Source of the DNA: Amphiduros pacificus
Lineage: Eukaryota > Annelida > Polychaeta > Phyllodocida > Hesionidae
Direction of reading: 5' to 3'
Assembly (NCBI GenBank): GCA_949316495.1
Contig: OX439012.1
Location: 31,639,927-31,703,926, forward strand
DNA length: 64,000 nt
The position numbers and the translations under genes are program-made. The notes under the pieces were generated by a model, which was not told the DNA's origin, made no database searches, and saw only the letters and a list, made by a program, of their open reading frames with translations. This document shows, one piece after another, positions 40,117 to 54,300 of the stretch. Position 1 is the first letter of the stretch. Each line of letters begins with the position of its first letter.

Positions 40117-42365
40117 CAGAAATTTTATTTTTTTATACATATTCGTGTTTTCCTGTATATTTTAGAGCATATTATATAATTATGTAATTGAAAATAAAGA
40201 ACCAGAAGCTATTTTTAGCTCTGTATCTTAGACACTAATAACATGTCCATATATATGGACAGTACACCACCTCGCTGTTGCCCGTATGCCGTGCCCGGAA
40301 TTCTGGTCATACGTCACTTGAAATATGAGTTGTTGTTTAGGGTTTCCCTGTTCTATATTTATGTCAATCAATCAGATCAATCCCCTCCAAAATAGTGACA
40401 ATATTTGCCCGCTGCACAACGAGACATCTTTGATAGTCCTGATATAGCTTTGGACTGCATAGTCTATCTGTTTATTCAAAGTAGGTCAATAAATTTCTTT
40501 CAAACAACAGTGTAATGGCATATTGGTTAAAATTATGATTTCAGACAGACAAGGTCCATTTTAATACCCCCCCCCCCTCCCCGTGGAGGACAAAAATATA
40601 TTAAACTGTAAAAATTTACATGATAAAGAACCAAAGACCTCAGGTATTTGTTAAACATGATTGTTTTTATTTTGATTATCGTAGAATGACACGATGCTCA
40701 CACAACACACTTTCACACCATGTTGGGTACGTGACTGGAATGAATCATCTCTTGTGTCGCCTCCGACTCCTGCTGCAAACATCACTGTGTTACCCAACCT
40801 GCCCTAACTCTACCAATCAAATCATAATAATGACTGCTCCCTTGCTTCCATTCACAAAGTTATGTTGACAGTTTCTATGTACATTAGTCTTCATTATGTT
40901 TACTAGCATCTACACAGTGTTTCATCCAATACTTTTATCAGTGAGTGTCCAGACACATATAAGGTCACGCACATTTGTGAAAAATTTAGTCCAGATCGAC
41001 CTCAATTGGGTCACGAAAGACTCAAGATGTAAAACACAATATATGACCATGCATATTGAGTCACAATTGTGCATGACCCTACAAACATATGGACTGACCT
41101 AATATATATTACATTAAAAACAATGAAATGCTATTTAATATTTGAAAGACAATATTTCCAATAAAAATATGTAAATTGTAAGTCTCTGATTGTTTATTTT
41201 GAGAAATATTTGATATAATTGGCTCAAAAGAATGTGACAGAAGACCACGTGCTGGACATTACAAATATTGTGATTTGCATGCTGTTTTGAGTTAAACATA
41301 AAATAACAAAATCATAAAAGCTTGGAAAGTAGTGACCTGGTACCCTACCTATATGGGGCCAGGAGAAGCTATGTTAAGTGGTGAGCAGTAACTGGTGCCA
41401 TGTCTCTATGGGACTTTTTTTTCTCTCTTCCTTACTCATATATAATCAATAATCATGATTTTGTATGCATGATATTTCAATAAATTATGCTTGTTACATA
41501 TAGCAATAAACCAGTGCATTGAAACCATACAAATCTTAACGCAACTGGTCTCGGGTAGAAATTTCCTAACTTCTGTTCAACAATTCATATTACATTTTTT
41601 TTTACACATAAACTGATACTTTATAGCAAAATATGATACTATGTTTAAAAACAAAACTTTAATAGCAATTAGCATTGTTTACTTCAGTCATCCTTAATTA
41701 GTTTAAAATACTTTTGCGTGACTGGCATAATTTTTCACATGCTAATAATGCCTAGATTTGCGTGACTGAATGGAAGCCTACCAGTATATATAATCAAGTT
41801 GACCGTGATGTGATTGATGACAAAGCAGCTGCTGTGGTACACTGTCCGGTCATAAATAGCAACAACAATATCACTTTGTGCTTCAATACTGTTTGTACAT
41901 GAAGACAAAATTATGCCATTATCTTACAAAGTAAAAATTGATTATGCATTTGTGCAATCCAATATAAAACTTTCAAATTTATGAACTGTACATATATATA
42001 TATATATAATGCAATATGAATCTCATGCCAACAATCTGTTTCAGTTATTATTTTTCTAATTGTCAAGATGCAGAACACGCTGCATTTTGCATTCTTTTAT
42101 ACTACAAACTAAACCCCCCAATTATTCAAGTACAATGCATGGTAATTATTGTTTGTCATCACACCCCCATATTTTATCATATAAGTTATGAGCAAAATAG
42201 AATTGTTATTTTATGAAAGACATTTTTTGCTCTCTCGCAATCATATATTGAGTTATTTGAATACTGGTAAACATGTATGCGCCATGTTACCTCATGAATA
42301 TTGATGAGGCATGTGTGTGTGACATCAGAAGCTCATGAATATTAATGAAGGGTGTGTGTGTGTGA
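40117..42365. other. Convergent intergenic region between DCAF17 and HSPG2
   Basis: AT-rich spacer between the two 3' ends, part of it 3' UTR of each gene. It has a short C-run (40567-40580) and an AT microsatellite at about 41993-42008. A roughly 44-bp duplication lies just past the HSPG2 stop at about 42288-42365 (ctcatgaatattgatgaggc and ctcatgaatattaatgaagg, each followed by a gtgtgtg tract). No gene is recognised. Confidence 0.5.
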
Positions 42366-45300
42366 TCACTGGCATGGCTCCACATTCATTCCACCCACAG
42401 CCTCATAACCAAAGTCCACTGGTGCCTTGTACATAATGTTCACATTTGATATACAACCCACCATACTATACGGGAACTTTCCATTTGTCATAAACTCTAT
42501 ATCTGGTAATCCACCTGAAAATATAAATATAAACATAAACATCACATCAGCAAGACATGTTACTCATTTGTAAAGAATTATAGCATTGATGAAAGTCAAC
42601 ATTCAGGAAAAATCCTGAAACCCTTAAAAATTAACCTGAAGATACCCCTACCCGCTTTCAGAAATGTCCTTTTTGGACCATTTTGAATTTATTTCACATT
42701 TGAAGAAAAAAAACCTGAATTCAGGTTATTTCCTGAAGATATTCATCACTGATTATAGACATTTTATTGTTATTTCCAAAAAATAAATTAGTTTACCTAT
42801 ATAGATATTTCCTTTAGCATTTAAGACTTGTAAAATTCCCCCTGACTCTCCCTCTGCAAAACTGGCCCCATCCACCTGCAAACTGCCATGCTTGCCCGTC
42901 CTGCAAAATAAATAGTAAAATACCACATATCATAATAAAATTATTAAATTCACCAACAATATCTGTATCTATTTTATGGCGTTTATTATTCTGACACTGA
43001 TTGCATTTTTATGTCTTTGATTTCCTTCAATCTTCATGCAACATATAATGACTAACATTAAAGATTTTTCACCAAAAAAATTTTGGTTAATGATTTCATT
43101 CCATTGTATGCATCTTTCTTTTTTTAGGATTAGACCAACTTTGCGCCACTATAATGTCACGAATGACGGGGGCAATGGGGGGGGGGGGGGTGGGGGACAA
43201 TGACGGGGACAATGGGGGGGGGGGACAATGGGGGGTGACAATGGGGGGGGGGGGCACAGACCTTGTGATTGTTACTTCATGTAGCAGTCCATCATTCACC
43301 CTGTCCACTGACGTGATATTAGCCGTGCCACTGCCGAGCTCATAACTGTAACAAACATGTAACATACATATTATATCATAACATTTTTATAAATATTCAT
43401 ATCGAATAAATGAAAGAAATTGTACATTTCAGCCAAAAATATCTAGGCTGTTTTGAAAATGGTCAGCTTTTATAGAGCACAAAATATTGACAGGCAATCT
43501 CTTGGAGAATTTGTTTTTTTCCATTTAAAAAAAAAGATAATTGGCAATTATCACACCACATAAATCAATACTGGTGCACAATTTGATTTGTTTTATTGTG
43601 GAGTTAAAGCAAAGAGATTATCAATGAAGAGGAATTGACCTCACATTATGTCAATGCATTTAACAATGTGCTCATCTAAAACTGCTGTTTCTTTTGATAT
43701 GATAAGAATGACCTACCTGAGTACAACCTTTCCTCTCTGTATAGCCACAGCCAGGAAGTCCTTCCCCTGACCCGGTGTAGTCACTTCCTGTCCATGCCAG
43801 AACAACAAGCCATCTGATTGGTCAGTCTGAATCATCATGGTAATCACCTCCGTAGCCTGGGCGCTAGTGTGCGGTAGGAGTTCCCGTGGCAACTCTATGT
43901 ATCCGTCGCCTTGGAAACTAGCCTGGTTCCCAATCTCAGCCACTGTAACATCAAAGTCATGCTTCATTTGTCACTCTTCAACATATAGCCAGGATTTTGT
44001 AAAACTCTTCTCTTATGGTAATATTTCTACTTTCACATCTAATCCAAATCTCGTATATCACAAGTTTAACCTACAGATATGTTTTCATTTGTGACAGTAA
44101 TAAATAAGCAATATTATAATCTTGGGGTTCCTGAGTCAAACTCCACCAGAGGGCGACATGGTGAACCAAATAGTTTGCGTGTGCCTCTGGCAGACAGTGT
44201 GTTCTTGAGTCTGCTGTGTATCAATAACATTTGAAAATTGCGACACATTAACAAAACATAGGCATCAGAGATGCATCAACCCTCAGCCCTGGTAACTCAT
44301 TGCACAACATTCGCTCCACACAATATCTGTGAACAAAACGTCACTGCACCAAGGCAAATTGATGCAGGGGTAAAAAAAACCCATAAAATCTACTTCCTTT
44401 GATAGCTTAGGTGTGTCAAGTATCATGAAACTGTTATCATTTACTCTAGAATTATTGAGATGGGCCGGTGACCTTGAAAAGCAGGTTAAGGTCACCGTCC
44501 ATCAAACTCATCTGGAGTCTTCCCAGATGCTTATGTGTGTCAATTTTCATGAAGCTGCCATTATTTGCTCTTAAGTTATTGTAATGACGCGGATTTGACA
44601 TGATTGTGCCTGTGACCTTGAAAAGTAGGTGAAGGTCATGTTCCATCAAGAGAAGTGTGAGGTCTTCACCAGATGCTTATGTGTGTCAAGTCTCATAAAG
44701 CTGCCATCATTCGTTCTCGAGTTATAGCAATGATAGGGATTTCAAATAATTGTGCCTGTGACCTTGAAAAGTAGGTGAAGGTCATGTTCCATCAAGAGAA
44801 GTCTGAGGTCTTCACCAGATGCTTGTGTGTGTCAAATCTCATAAAGCTGCCATCATTCGTTCTTGAGTTATTGTGATTCTTGGGATTTCACATAACTGTC
44901 CCTGTGACCTTGAAAATTAGGTCAAGGTCGCCATCCATCGAACTAGTCTGAGGTTTTCACCAGATGCTTATGCGTGTAAAGTTTCATGAAGCTGCCATCA
45001 TTTGTTCTTGAGTAATCACGATGACAAGGATGATTTCACATAATTGTCCCTGTGACCTTGAAAAGTAGGTGAAGGTCATGTTTTATCGAAAAAATTCTGA
45101 GGTCTTCACCAGATGCTTGTGTGTGTCAAATCTCATAAAGCTGCCATCATTCGTTCCTGAGTTATTGCGATTCTTGGGAATTCACATAATTGTCTGTGAC
45201 CTTGAAAAATAGGTCAAGGTCGCCATCCATCAAACACGTCCGAGGTTTTTACCAGATGCTTTTGTGTGCCAAGTTTCATGAAGCTGCCATCGTTTGTTCT

Positions 45301-48300
45301 CGTGTTATCTCGATGACAAGGATGATTTCACATAATTGTCCATGTGACCTTGAAAAGTAGGTGAAGGTCATGTTTTATAGAAACAATTCTGAAGTCTACA
45401 CCAGATGCTTATGGGTGTCAAATCTCATAAAGCTGCCATCATTTGTTCTTGAGTTATGCGATTCTTGGGATTTCACATAATTGTCCCTGTGACCTTGAAA
45501 AATAGGTCAAGGTCACCGTCCATCGAACTCGTCCGAGGCTTATACCAGATGCTTATATGTGTCAAGTTTCATGAAGCTGCCATCATTTGTTCTCGAGTTA
45601 TCGCGATGACAAGATGATTTCACATAATTGTCCCTGTGACCTTGAAAAGTAGGTGAAGGTCATGTTTCATCAGAAAAAATTCTGAGGTCTTCACCAGATG
45701 CTTGTGTGTGTCAAATCTCATAAAGCTGCCATCATTCGTTCTTGAGTTATTGTGATTCTTGGGATTTCACATAATTGTCCCTGTGACCTTGAAAAATAGG
45801 TCAAGGTCGCCGTCCATCGAACTCGTCCGAGGTTTTCACCAGATGCATATGTGTGTCAAGTTTCATGAAGCTGCCATCATTTGTTCTTGAGTTATCGCGA
45901 TGACAAGGATGTTCGCTACAGACATACATACATACATACATACATACAGACATACATACCCACGCCAGGAGTACTGCAATACCCTCAGCCTGATTACATC
46001 AGGGGCTGAGGGTAAAAAAAATTACTGTAACTGTTGTCATGACGACAAAAATATCATTTCTTGTTTGCTTAACGTACCAATGTTACAGGTTCTTCCAGCG
46101 TACCCCAGGGGGCAGTTGCATCTGAAGGAGTCTTCCAGCACCTCACAAGATGCTCCATTTTCGCAGGGGTTGTCTGTCATACAGATGTTTACTTCTATCT
46201 CACAATGGTCACCTACAACATTACACAAATGTTGCAATGGGTCTCTCTATCCATTTTTTTTGCCTTTTTTAAAGATTTAAAAAAAGTTTTTTTTTAAAGT
46301 TTCTTTTTTTCTACTTCCAATTATGAATTCAAAGCAATTGTATTCACATGTTGAATATAATGACACTGAAGTGTTCTTTTCATTGTAGTGTTGACACCAA
46401 TACAATTAAAATGAAGAATACAAACCCGTGAATTTGCTTGTGCATCTACAGATGTACTCGGAGGTGGATACCTCCTCACATACGCCGCTGTTGTGGCACG
46501 GTCTGAGGGCACATGGACTGCGATCCTGGCAATTTACAATGCCTTGACTATCCAAGGCATCGTTGATCAGGTGCAGGGCACGACCTCTAATAGCGACCTA
46601 TATACAACACACAAACAATCATTACTTCAGAGAAAATGACTGCCGTTACAGCAGAATGATAATTTTATCCAACGAGCAAAGGTTGCAAATTACTTTTAGT
46701 TATATGAATATGAATTTCTAGATTATGATTGAGGTGTAATTCATAGAAGACATGATTAATCATTACCTCTGAGACAAATACCAAGTATTAATTGTTAACT
46801 CCGAGACAAATCCTAATTATTAATCATTACCTCAGAGACAAATCCTAATTATTAATCATTACCTCTGAGACAAATACAAAGTATTAATTGTTAACTCCGA
46901 GACAAATCTTAATTATTAATCATTACCTCTGAGCCAAATACCAAGTATTAATTGTTAACTCCGAGACAAATCCTAATTATTAATCATTACCTCAGAGACA
47001 AATTCTAAGTATTAATTGTTAACTCTGAAACAAATCCTAATTATTAATCATTACCTCTGAGACAAATGCTAAGTATTAATCATTACCTTTGAGACAAATG
47101 CTAAGTATTAATTATAAATTATTACCTATAAGACAAATCCTAATTATTGAATTATTACCTCTGAGACAAATGCTAAGTATTAAGTGTTAACTCTGAGACA
47201 AATATCCTAATTATTAATCATTACCTCTGAGACAAATGCTAAGTATTAATGGTTAACACTGAGACAAATCCTAATTATTAATCATTACCTCTGAGACAAA
47301 TTCTAAGTATTATTTGTTACCTCTGAGACACATCCTGCGAATCCTTGGTCGACCTCAACCTGAGGTGACACTCTCATATCTGTGCTAACCCCTCCGATGA
47401 ACAGGGAACTGCGAAGGTTCAAACCAACTGTGGTCCCAGGTGACACTCCTAGTACAAGCAAGCAAAGAAAACAATTAGTACATCAAAATATCTGTATTGG
47501 ATCTTTTTAAAAAGTATGTAACAAACATTCAAATGAGGTTTATATTCAAGCCTTCTTACATTTACTCAGTAACTATCTATTTTCACTTTCTTAATAATTC
47601 ACTTTTCTGCCTTTCAGGATATTTCTATATTTCTATAGGATTAAATAACATTAAATTTGCATGACAATATAACATCCTGGAAAATGGACACGAGAATAAG
47701 CAGCAAGAATCCCTCAGCAGGCTGGATTAACTCATAATCAAACCTTTTACAATGCATCAATTCTGTAGATTTTAAACAGCAGGCTAGATCATTCCAAAAT
47801 GCACTTTTAATTTGATTTTGTTTTAAGCAGTTTTAAGCAGTACTGCTATTCTGGTCAGGGAAATGACAGACATTATGCAAATTTATCTTTGTTTACGCAA
47901 TACTAGAAACAATAGTAGATTGTGCGATAGGACCCCAGTCCCATCTACCTGAGCCATGATTGGGTACCAGCCTGTTCTACCTTTATATTGATGGACCACC
48001 AGTCTGTACCACCTATGCCATGAAGGGGAACCAGTCTCTGCAACCTTATTATGCTGTGTTTGGACACCAGTCAGTACTACCTATGCTGTGATGGGGAACC
48101 AGTCTGTACTACCTATGCTGTGATGGGGAACCAGTCTGTGCTACCTATGCTGTGATCAGGCACCAGTCTGTACTACCTAGGCTGTGATGGTGAACTAGTC
48201 TGTGTTACATATGCTGTGATGGTGAACCAGTCTGTGCTACCTATGCTGTGATTGGGCACCAGTCTGTACTAACTATGCTGTGATGGGGAACCAGTCTGTA

Positions 48301-51300
48301 CTACCTATGCTGTGATGGTGAAACAGTCTGTACTACCTTTGCTGTGATGGGGAACCAGTCTGTGCTACCTATGCTGTGATTGGGCACCAGTCTGTACTAA
48401 CTATGCTGTGATGGGCAACCAGTCTGTACTAACTATGCTGTGATGGGCAACCAGTCTGTACTACCTATGCTGTGATTGGGCACCAGTCTGTACTAACTAT
48501 GCTGTGATGGGGAACCAGTCTGTACTACCTATGCGTAGAGAGGGCACCAGTCTGTACTACCTTTGCTGTGATGGGGAACCAGTCTGTGCTACCTATGCTG
48601 TGATTGGGCACCAGTCTGTACTAACTATGCTGTGATGGGCAACCAGTCTGTACTAACTATGCTGTGATGGGCAACCAGTCTGTACTACCTATGCTGTGAT
48701 GGGGAACCAGTCTGTGCTACATATGCTGTGATGGTGAACCAGTCTGTGCTACCTATGCTGTGATGGGGAACCAGTCTGTACTACCTTTGCTGTGATGGGG
48801 AACCAGTCTGTACTAACTATGCTGTGATGGGGAACCAGTCTGTACTACCTTTGCTGTGATCGGGAACCAGTCTGTACTACCTATGCGTAGAGAGGGCACC
48901 AGTCTGTGCTACCTTGCACCATTCTACCACCAAGCTTCACACTACATTTGCAACTTACATATGTTTAATAAAACACTTTTCATGTAAAATATTGGCAATA
49001 CATTTATTTTGACTTAAGAAAACTTGAGGGCAACCAGAGCTTGCTAGATGTCCCACTCTCTGTAGAAATGAAATGGGGACACATAGAGACAGTCGGACAC
49101 GGATCACAGATACGGATCCTGATCATAGAACACCATTCTGCTGAACTAAATTCTCACCTTTATTTATCATAGAATCACATGTAATATGTAAAAAAGACCA
49201 ATTAATTTAGTTTTTATCTTCTAAGCGCACAGCCATTTTCATTTTGATGAAAACTGAAGGTTGAGGTGTAAAAGACATGTAACAGTAATATAAAGAGATC
49301 TGAATTCTGCAGATATTCTCCTTGTGGCAATAATAGCCCATTATGGTTTTATAAATGGAAAATAATCATAAGTCAGAGAAAATTAGCAATTAACAATGTG
49401 AAACCATGCAGCTGCATCAGAGGGAGAAACTGTAACTGAGGGAATATAAATTCACAGAATTTTGAAATGGCGAGGTGTTGTCATATTTTTTGGGTGGAAT
49501 ATCATTGTTTAACAATTTACATTTATTTATTGAAAGTAATACTGAAAAAAGGCTATGGACTGCAAAGAATACACAGAGAATGTGAATAATATTTAATTTT
49601 GTATGGAAAGAAATGATATGGTGTGGCAAACAAAAACGTCTGCGATAGCAGGTTAGTACAAAATACCATGTCGCAACTTCTGGTGAGAAATAGTCATTTT
49701 ATAGCAATAATGCATAAAATGGTGGACCTAAAAAGGACCAACTATTTTTTCAAATTTTAAATTATTCATGATAGTGGCGCCACAATAGGCCCCCCTGCCA
49801 ATCTCTCCAATCAATGATTAAATTTAGTGGAGTTGTACAGTTCTGGTTCCGGTTAAGTTGACGAGTTCCACGCTGATTATGTATTTTTCAATGGGTAAAA
49901 AAAAACAACATGGAGATCGGCAATCGGCCTATATATCGGCATTGCTCAATGCTCAGCAAAATTGTTAGCATGTGGAAAAACCAGGACTACTGTTGCCACC
50001 TGGTGGTACACGATGGAAACATGCTGGGCTGAGAGTGTGAGACATGGGGATAGGAAACCATGCAAAGCCTCGCTCTATTTCTGCTCAGAGAAGCCAATAA
50101 TGAGCTCAAGCTAACTACCGTCACGTGTAAACTGTAGCTTGTCTAATATTAGGATCACAATATGAACCAGTACCATATTCAACCTTATTACTGCACTGAA
50201 TTAAAAAAAAATTACAAATCACTGAATTCTATGAAACTTTTTGTTGTTGATAAAATCTACGATTTTAAAGACAGATAACGTCAAAACAATTAAAAAATTT
50301 TTTAATCAAATAAAAATTGGTAAAAACCTGCTGTATATATGTACCAAACTGTCAATAAGTGTGCACAATAATTAGTTCAAATATGGTATTCTTGTATGAA
50401 TATGACATGAGGGTACAGCACAGGTTGATCGCAGGTCGCCATTTTTATTTTCTATTTTCAATGATGCGTTTACCTTCATTCAAAGAAGAGAACAAATATG
50501 GCTTCTTGACCTGAGGATAAACTTAATCTTCCTGATCTTTATGGTAATTATCTTCTTTAATTGCTAAGCATTTACTCACAGCATTTAACACAAATTCAAA
50601 GTTTATATACTTTGCTTCACTCGCAACAAGAATATAATTTTGTTTTGAAATCTCCATGATTTCAAAACAAGCACACTTGCTTGACATTTGTATCAATACA
50701 TATAATAATGAGACAGGAATTGGTCTATGTTATAAGTGCTGACCAAAGCAGAGGGAGTGTGCACAAGTATCTACAAAGCTCTCCATCAAGCATCTTACCC
50801 TTCCTCCACACATTCCAAATCTTCCCTAACATCTATTCATTACTGAACTACCATAATTTTTGGTCGGTCTTTGCGAAGACCGGCCACTTGGCGTGAGATT
50901 GATTTTTATCTTGACTCTGTCAGTATGAATGGACACTTTTTTCTGTTCAATTTTTGTCTTTTTCAGATCACTCACCAAGTAAACAGTTACAAACTTGTGG
51001 TGATAAATTTCCAATACTTTATCAAAGTTGTCATAATGATTATAATTGTATCACTGCAATAACCAGAAGCAAAACACTACAGTAACTTTTTCTTCTTCTT
51101 AATGATGGCTGGCTAATTATGACTCAATATTTAAATATCATTGGATTGCCATACTTTAATTCATTTTTTCTTCATAAATTTGACATAATAGGTGGGAGAA
51201 AATAGAATGTGTCCGGGAGGGAATGGAATGTGTCAGGGAGGGAATGGAATGTGTCAGTGAGGATCGTGTAAGATGCAAGATGAGGCAAGATGAGACAAGT

Positions 51301-54300
51301 TTAGTACCTCGCCAGGGCGTGTGTCCTAGAAGGGAGAAAAACATAAAGCAAAACACAAACATCACAAACACGTATGACAGTGTCTCATTGAGTCTAGAAA
51401 AATTGTCCGATCATAAAATTTCAAAATAATCAAAGAATTTATTTTATCATATCTGTACAAATGAAAATGTATCAAATTAATTTTTTCAACAATTTGTAAG
51501 AAATTTATAAAAAGAAATTGAATAATCTTCTTTCATTTTGATCTGTGTCGAATTGAAAGAGTATATACAGCTCATTTAAGGAAATAATTAAATTTGAACA
51601 CAATTTTCCAAAGAGATACACACAAAATAACCTGAGGATTGAGACAGACAAAGACAATATAACAGAAATGAAAACAGAACTTTAAAAGTAACGAAAAAGC
51701 TTAACCCAGTTAATAGGTTAGACTGCAGCTGGTGCAGTGAGAAATTAAACATATTATTCTATTAAAATAAAATATTATTTTCCTGCATTTTATGTTAAGT
51801 AATGGCAGTTAAACCTATTAGATGCCTTAAAGATGGTTAATGTTTTTATAATTAAACAAATACGTAATATCAAAATCGTTTTTACCTCTTTAAAAAATAA
51901 ATAAATTAGTGAGAAAAGTACTGTTTATAGTTAAAAGATGAAACATTGAGGATGGTATAATTTACCTTTGGCAGCGACGCCCCCGTTGATGCTGAGGGAG
52001 CCATCTTGCTCGTTTCTCTCCGCCACCAGAGTTGTCCACTCGCCCACGTGTAGTATCTCCTCGCTGCGAATCACGGCCGCCCCTACATGCAATGTCACAT
52101 CAGAATTGTACTCAAATCACAAACATCTCAATATAAAAAAATTGTATTTTTTTGTCAATATGGTTTAGAGTTTATCAATAACAATCATATTTTCTCTTAA
52201 ATTCATATCACAGCTTTCTAACTATCTTTCCAACTCTCCTCTTTATTCTGCCAACTCTCCTCTTTATTCTGCCAACTCTGCTCTTTATTCTGCCAACTCT
52301 CCTCTTTATTCTGCCAACTCTCCTCTTTATTCTGCCAACTATTCTGCCAACTATCCTCTTTATTCTGCAAATTTTCCTCTTTATTCTGCCAACTATCCTC
52401 TTTATTCTGCCAACTATTCTCTTTATTCTGCCAACTATCCTCTTTATTCTGGCAACTATCCTCTTTATTCTGCTATCAATCCTCTTTATTATATCCTCTT
52501 TATTTCTGCAAACTATCCTCTTTATTCTGCAAACTATCCTCTTTATTATGCAAACTATCCTCTTCATTCTGACAACTATCCTCTTTATTCTGACAACTGT
52601 CCTCTTTATTCTGCAAAGTGAATTTTCATTTACATTTGATTCTGTGTCAGAATGGTGAAAAAGATCGAGATCGCTTTTCAATTCATCGCACAGAGCAGCT
52701 GGATACATACCTGAGCCACTGTCGAATCGGAACTCTACGTGGCCGTCCTTAATGGTGATGGATATGAAGTCACCGTATCCATCCGAGCCCTGGGCGTTGT
52801 AGAGGAGGATGGCATCGTTGGTATCGGTGGCCCGGAACATCATACTGATCTGCACCTCCTCTATGGCCTCCTGAATTGTGGGATACGCCACATACGACGT
52901 GTAATTAAACTGCGGCACTAGGATCGATATACCTGAAATAGGAACGCTACCTCCATCAGTTACATCAATGATATGGAAAATGCCCTAATGCAGAATATTT
53001 ATGTATCTAATGCAGCAGCAACTTATATCATAAATGGATGTCTCGGGAGGAAGGTCTCGGGAGGGAGGTCTCAGGATGGAGGTCTCAGGATGGGATGGAG
53101 GTCTCAGGAGGGAGGTCTCGGGATGGAGGTCTCGGGAGGAAGGTCTCGGGAGGGAGGTCTCGGGAGGGAGGTCTCAGGATGGGATGGAGGTCTCAGGATG
53201 GGATGGAGGTCTCGGGAGGGAGGTCTCAGGATGGAGGTCTCGGGATGGAGGTCTCGGGAGGGAGGTCTCGGTAGGGAGGTCTCGGGATGGAGGTCTTGGG
53301 ATGGAGGTGCCATGAAGAGGGTACGATAACACTCACCTTTCTCACATCTGTCACCATGGCGACCTACAGGGCAGGTACACTGGTACCCCATGTCTCCTGA
53401 CAGATCAAAGCAGCGCCCCCTGTCTCCACACGCACCTGACAACCAATCCAAACATTTCACTCTCATCAAATATATACACTCAATATGTACACAATTCTTG
53501 TATTCCTGGTTACACTGGAGTCAATTGTGAAACAGGTATTTATCCACTTTCTAATATACACAGTGAATCTATGTTCTTTGCACATATATCCATTGACTGC
53601 CTCTGATATATCAATGTACATAAATATCTGCATTACATATATGATCCACACAAAGTAAGTTAAAAGACACACTAGTGTTTACCTGGGAAGCATCTTTCTC
53701 CTAACATTTCACATCTCTGGCCCGAGTAGCCATCCGGACAGAAGCATTGGAATCCACGGGGGGTAGCAGCTGCTCGGCATGACCCACCATTTTCACATGG
53801 TCTGTTCCTGCAGACGGGGTAGTCCTGAATACCGACCACACGCAGAGCCTCGCCTCCAAGACTGAGCGGCACTCCAGATATCTCCACGCGACTGATGCCC
53901 CCTGCAATATAGGATACAGTGACACTCTGAAACTATCCCCCTACAATATAGGATACAGTGACACTCTGAAACTATCCCCCTACGCCCCCTGCAATATAGG
54001 ATACAGTGACACTCTGAAACTATCCCCCTACAATATAGGATACAGTGACACTCTGAAACTATCCCCCTGCAATATAGGATACAGTGACACTCTGAAACTA
54101 TCTCCCTACAATATAGGATACAGTGACACTCTGAAACTATCCCCCTAAGCCCCCTGCAATATAGGATACAGTGACACTCTGAAACTATCCCCCTACAATA
54201 TAGGATACAGTGACACTCTGAAACTATCCCCCTACAATATAGGATACAGTGACACTCTGAAACTATCCCCCTACAATAATAGGATACAGTGACACTCTGA

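Noticed and set aside
48005-48920. 32-bp array as another exon-edge array
   Set aside because: No sequence shared with either flanking HSPG2 exon edge (51966 or 47448); it sits mid-intron.
52208-52700. Basic RIKRIVGRIKR repeat reading as a protein extension of the perlecan exon
   Set aside because: The HSPG2 exon ends at a clear donor (52711) that joins in phase to 52082. The repeat is intronic.
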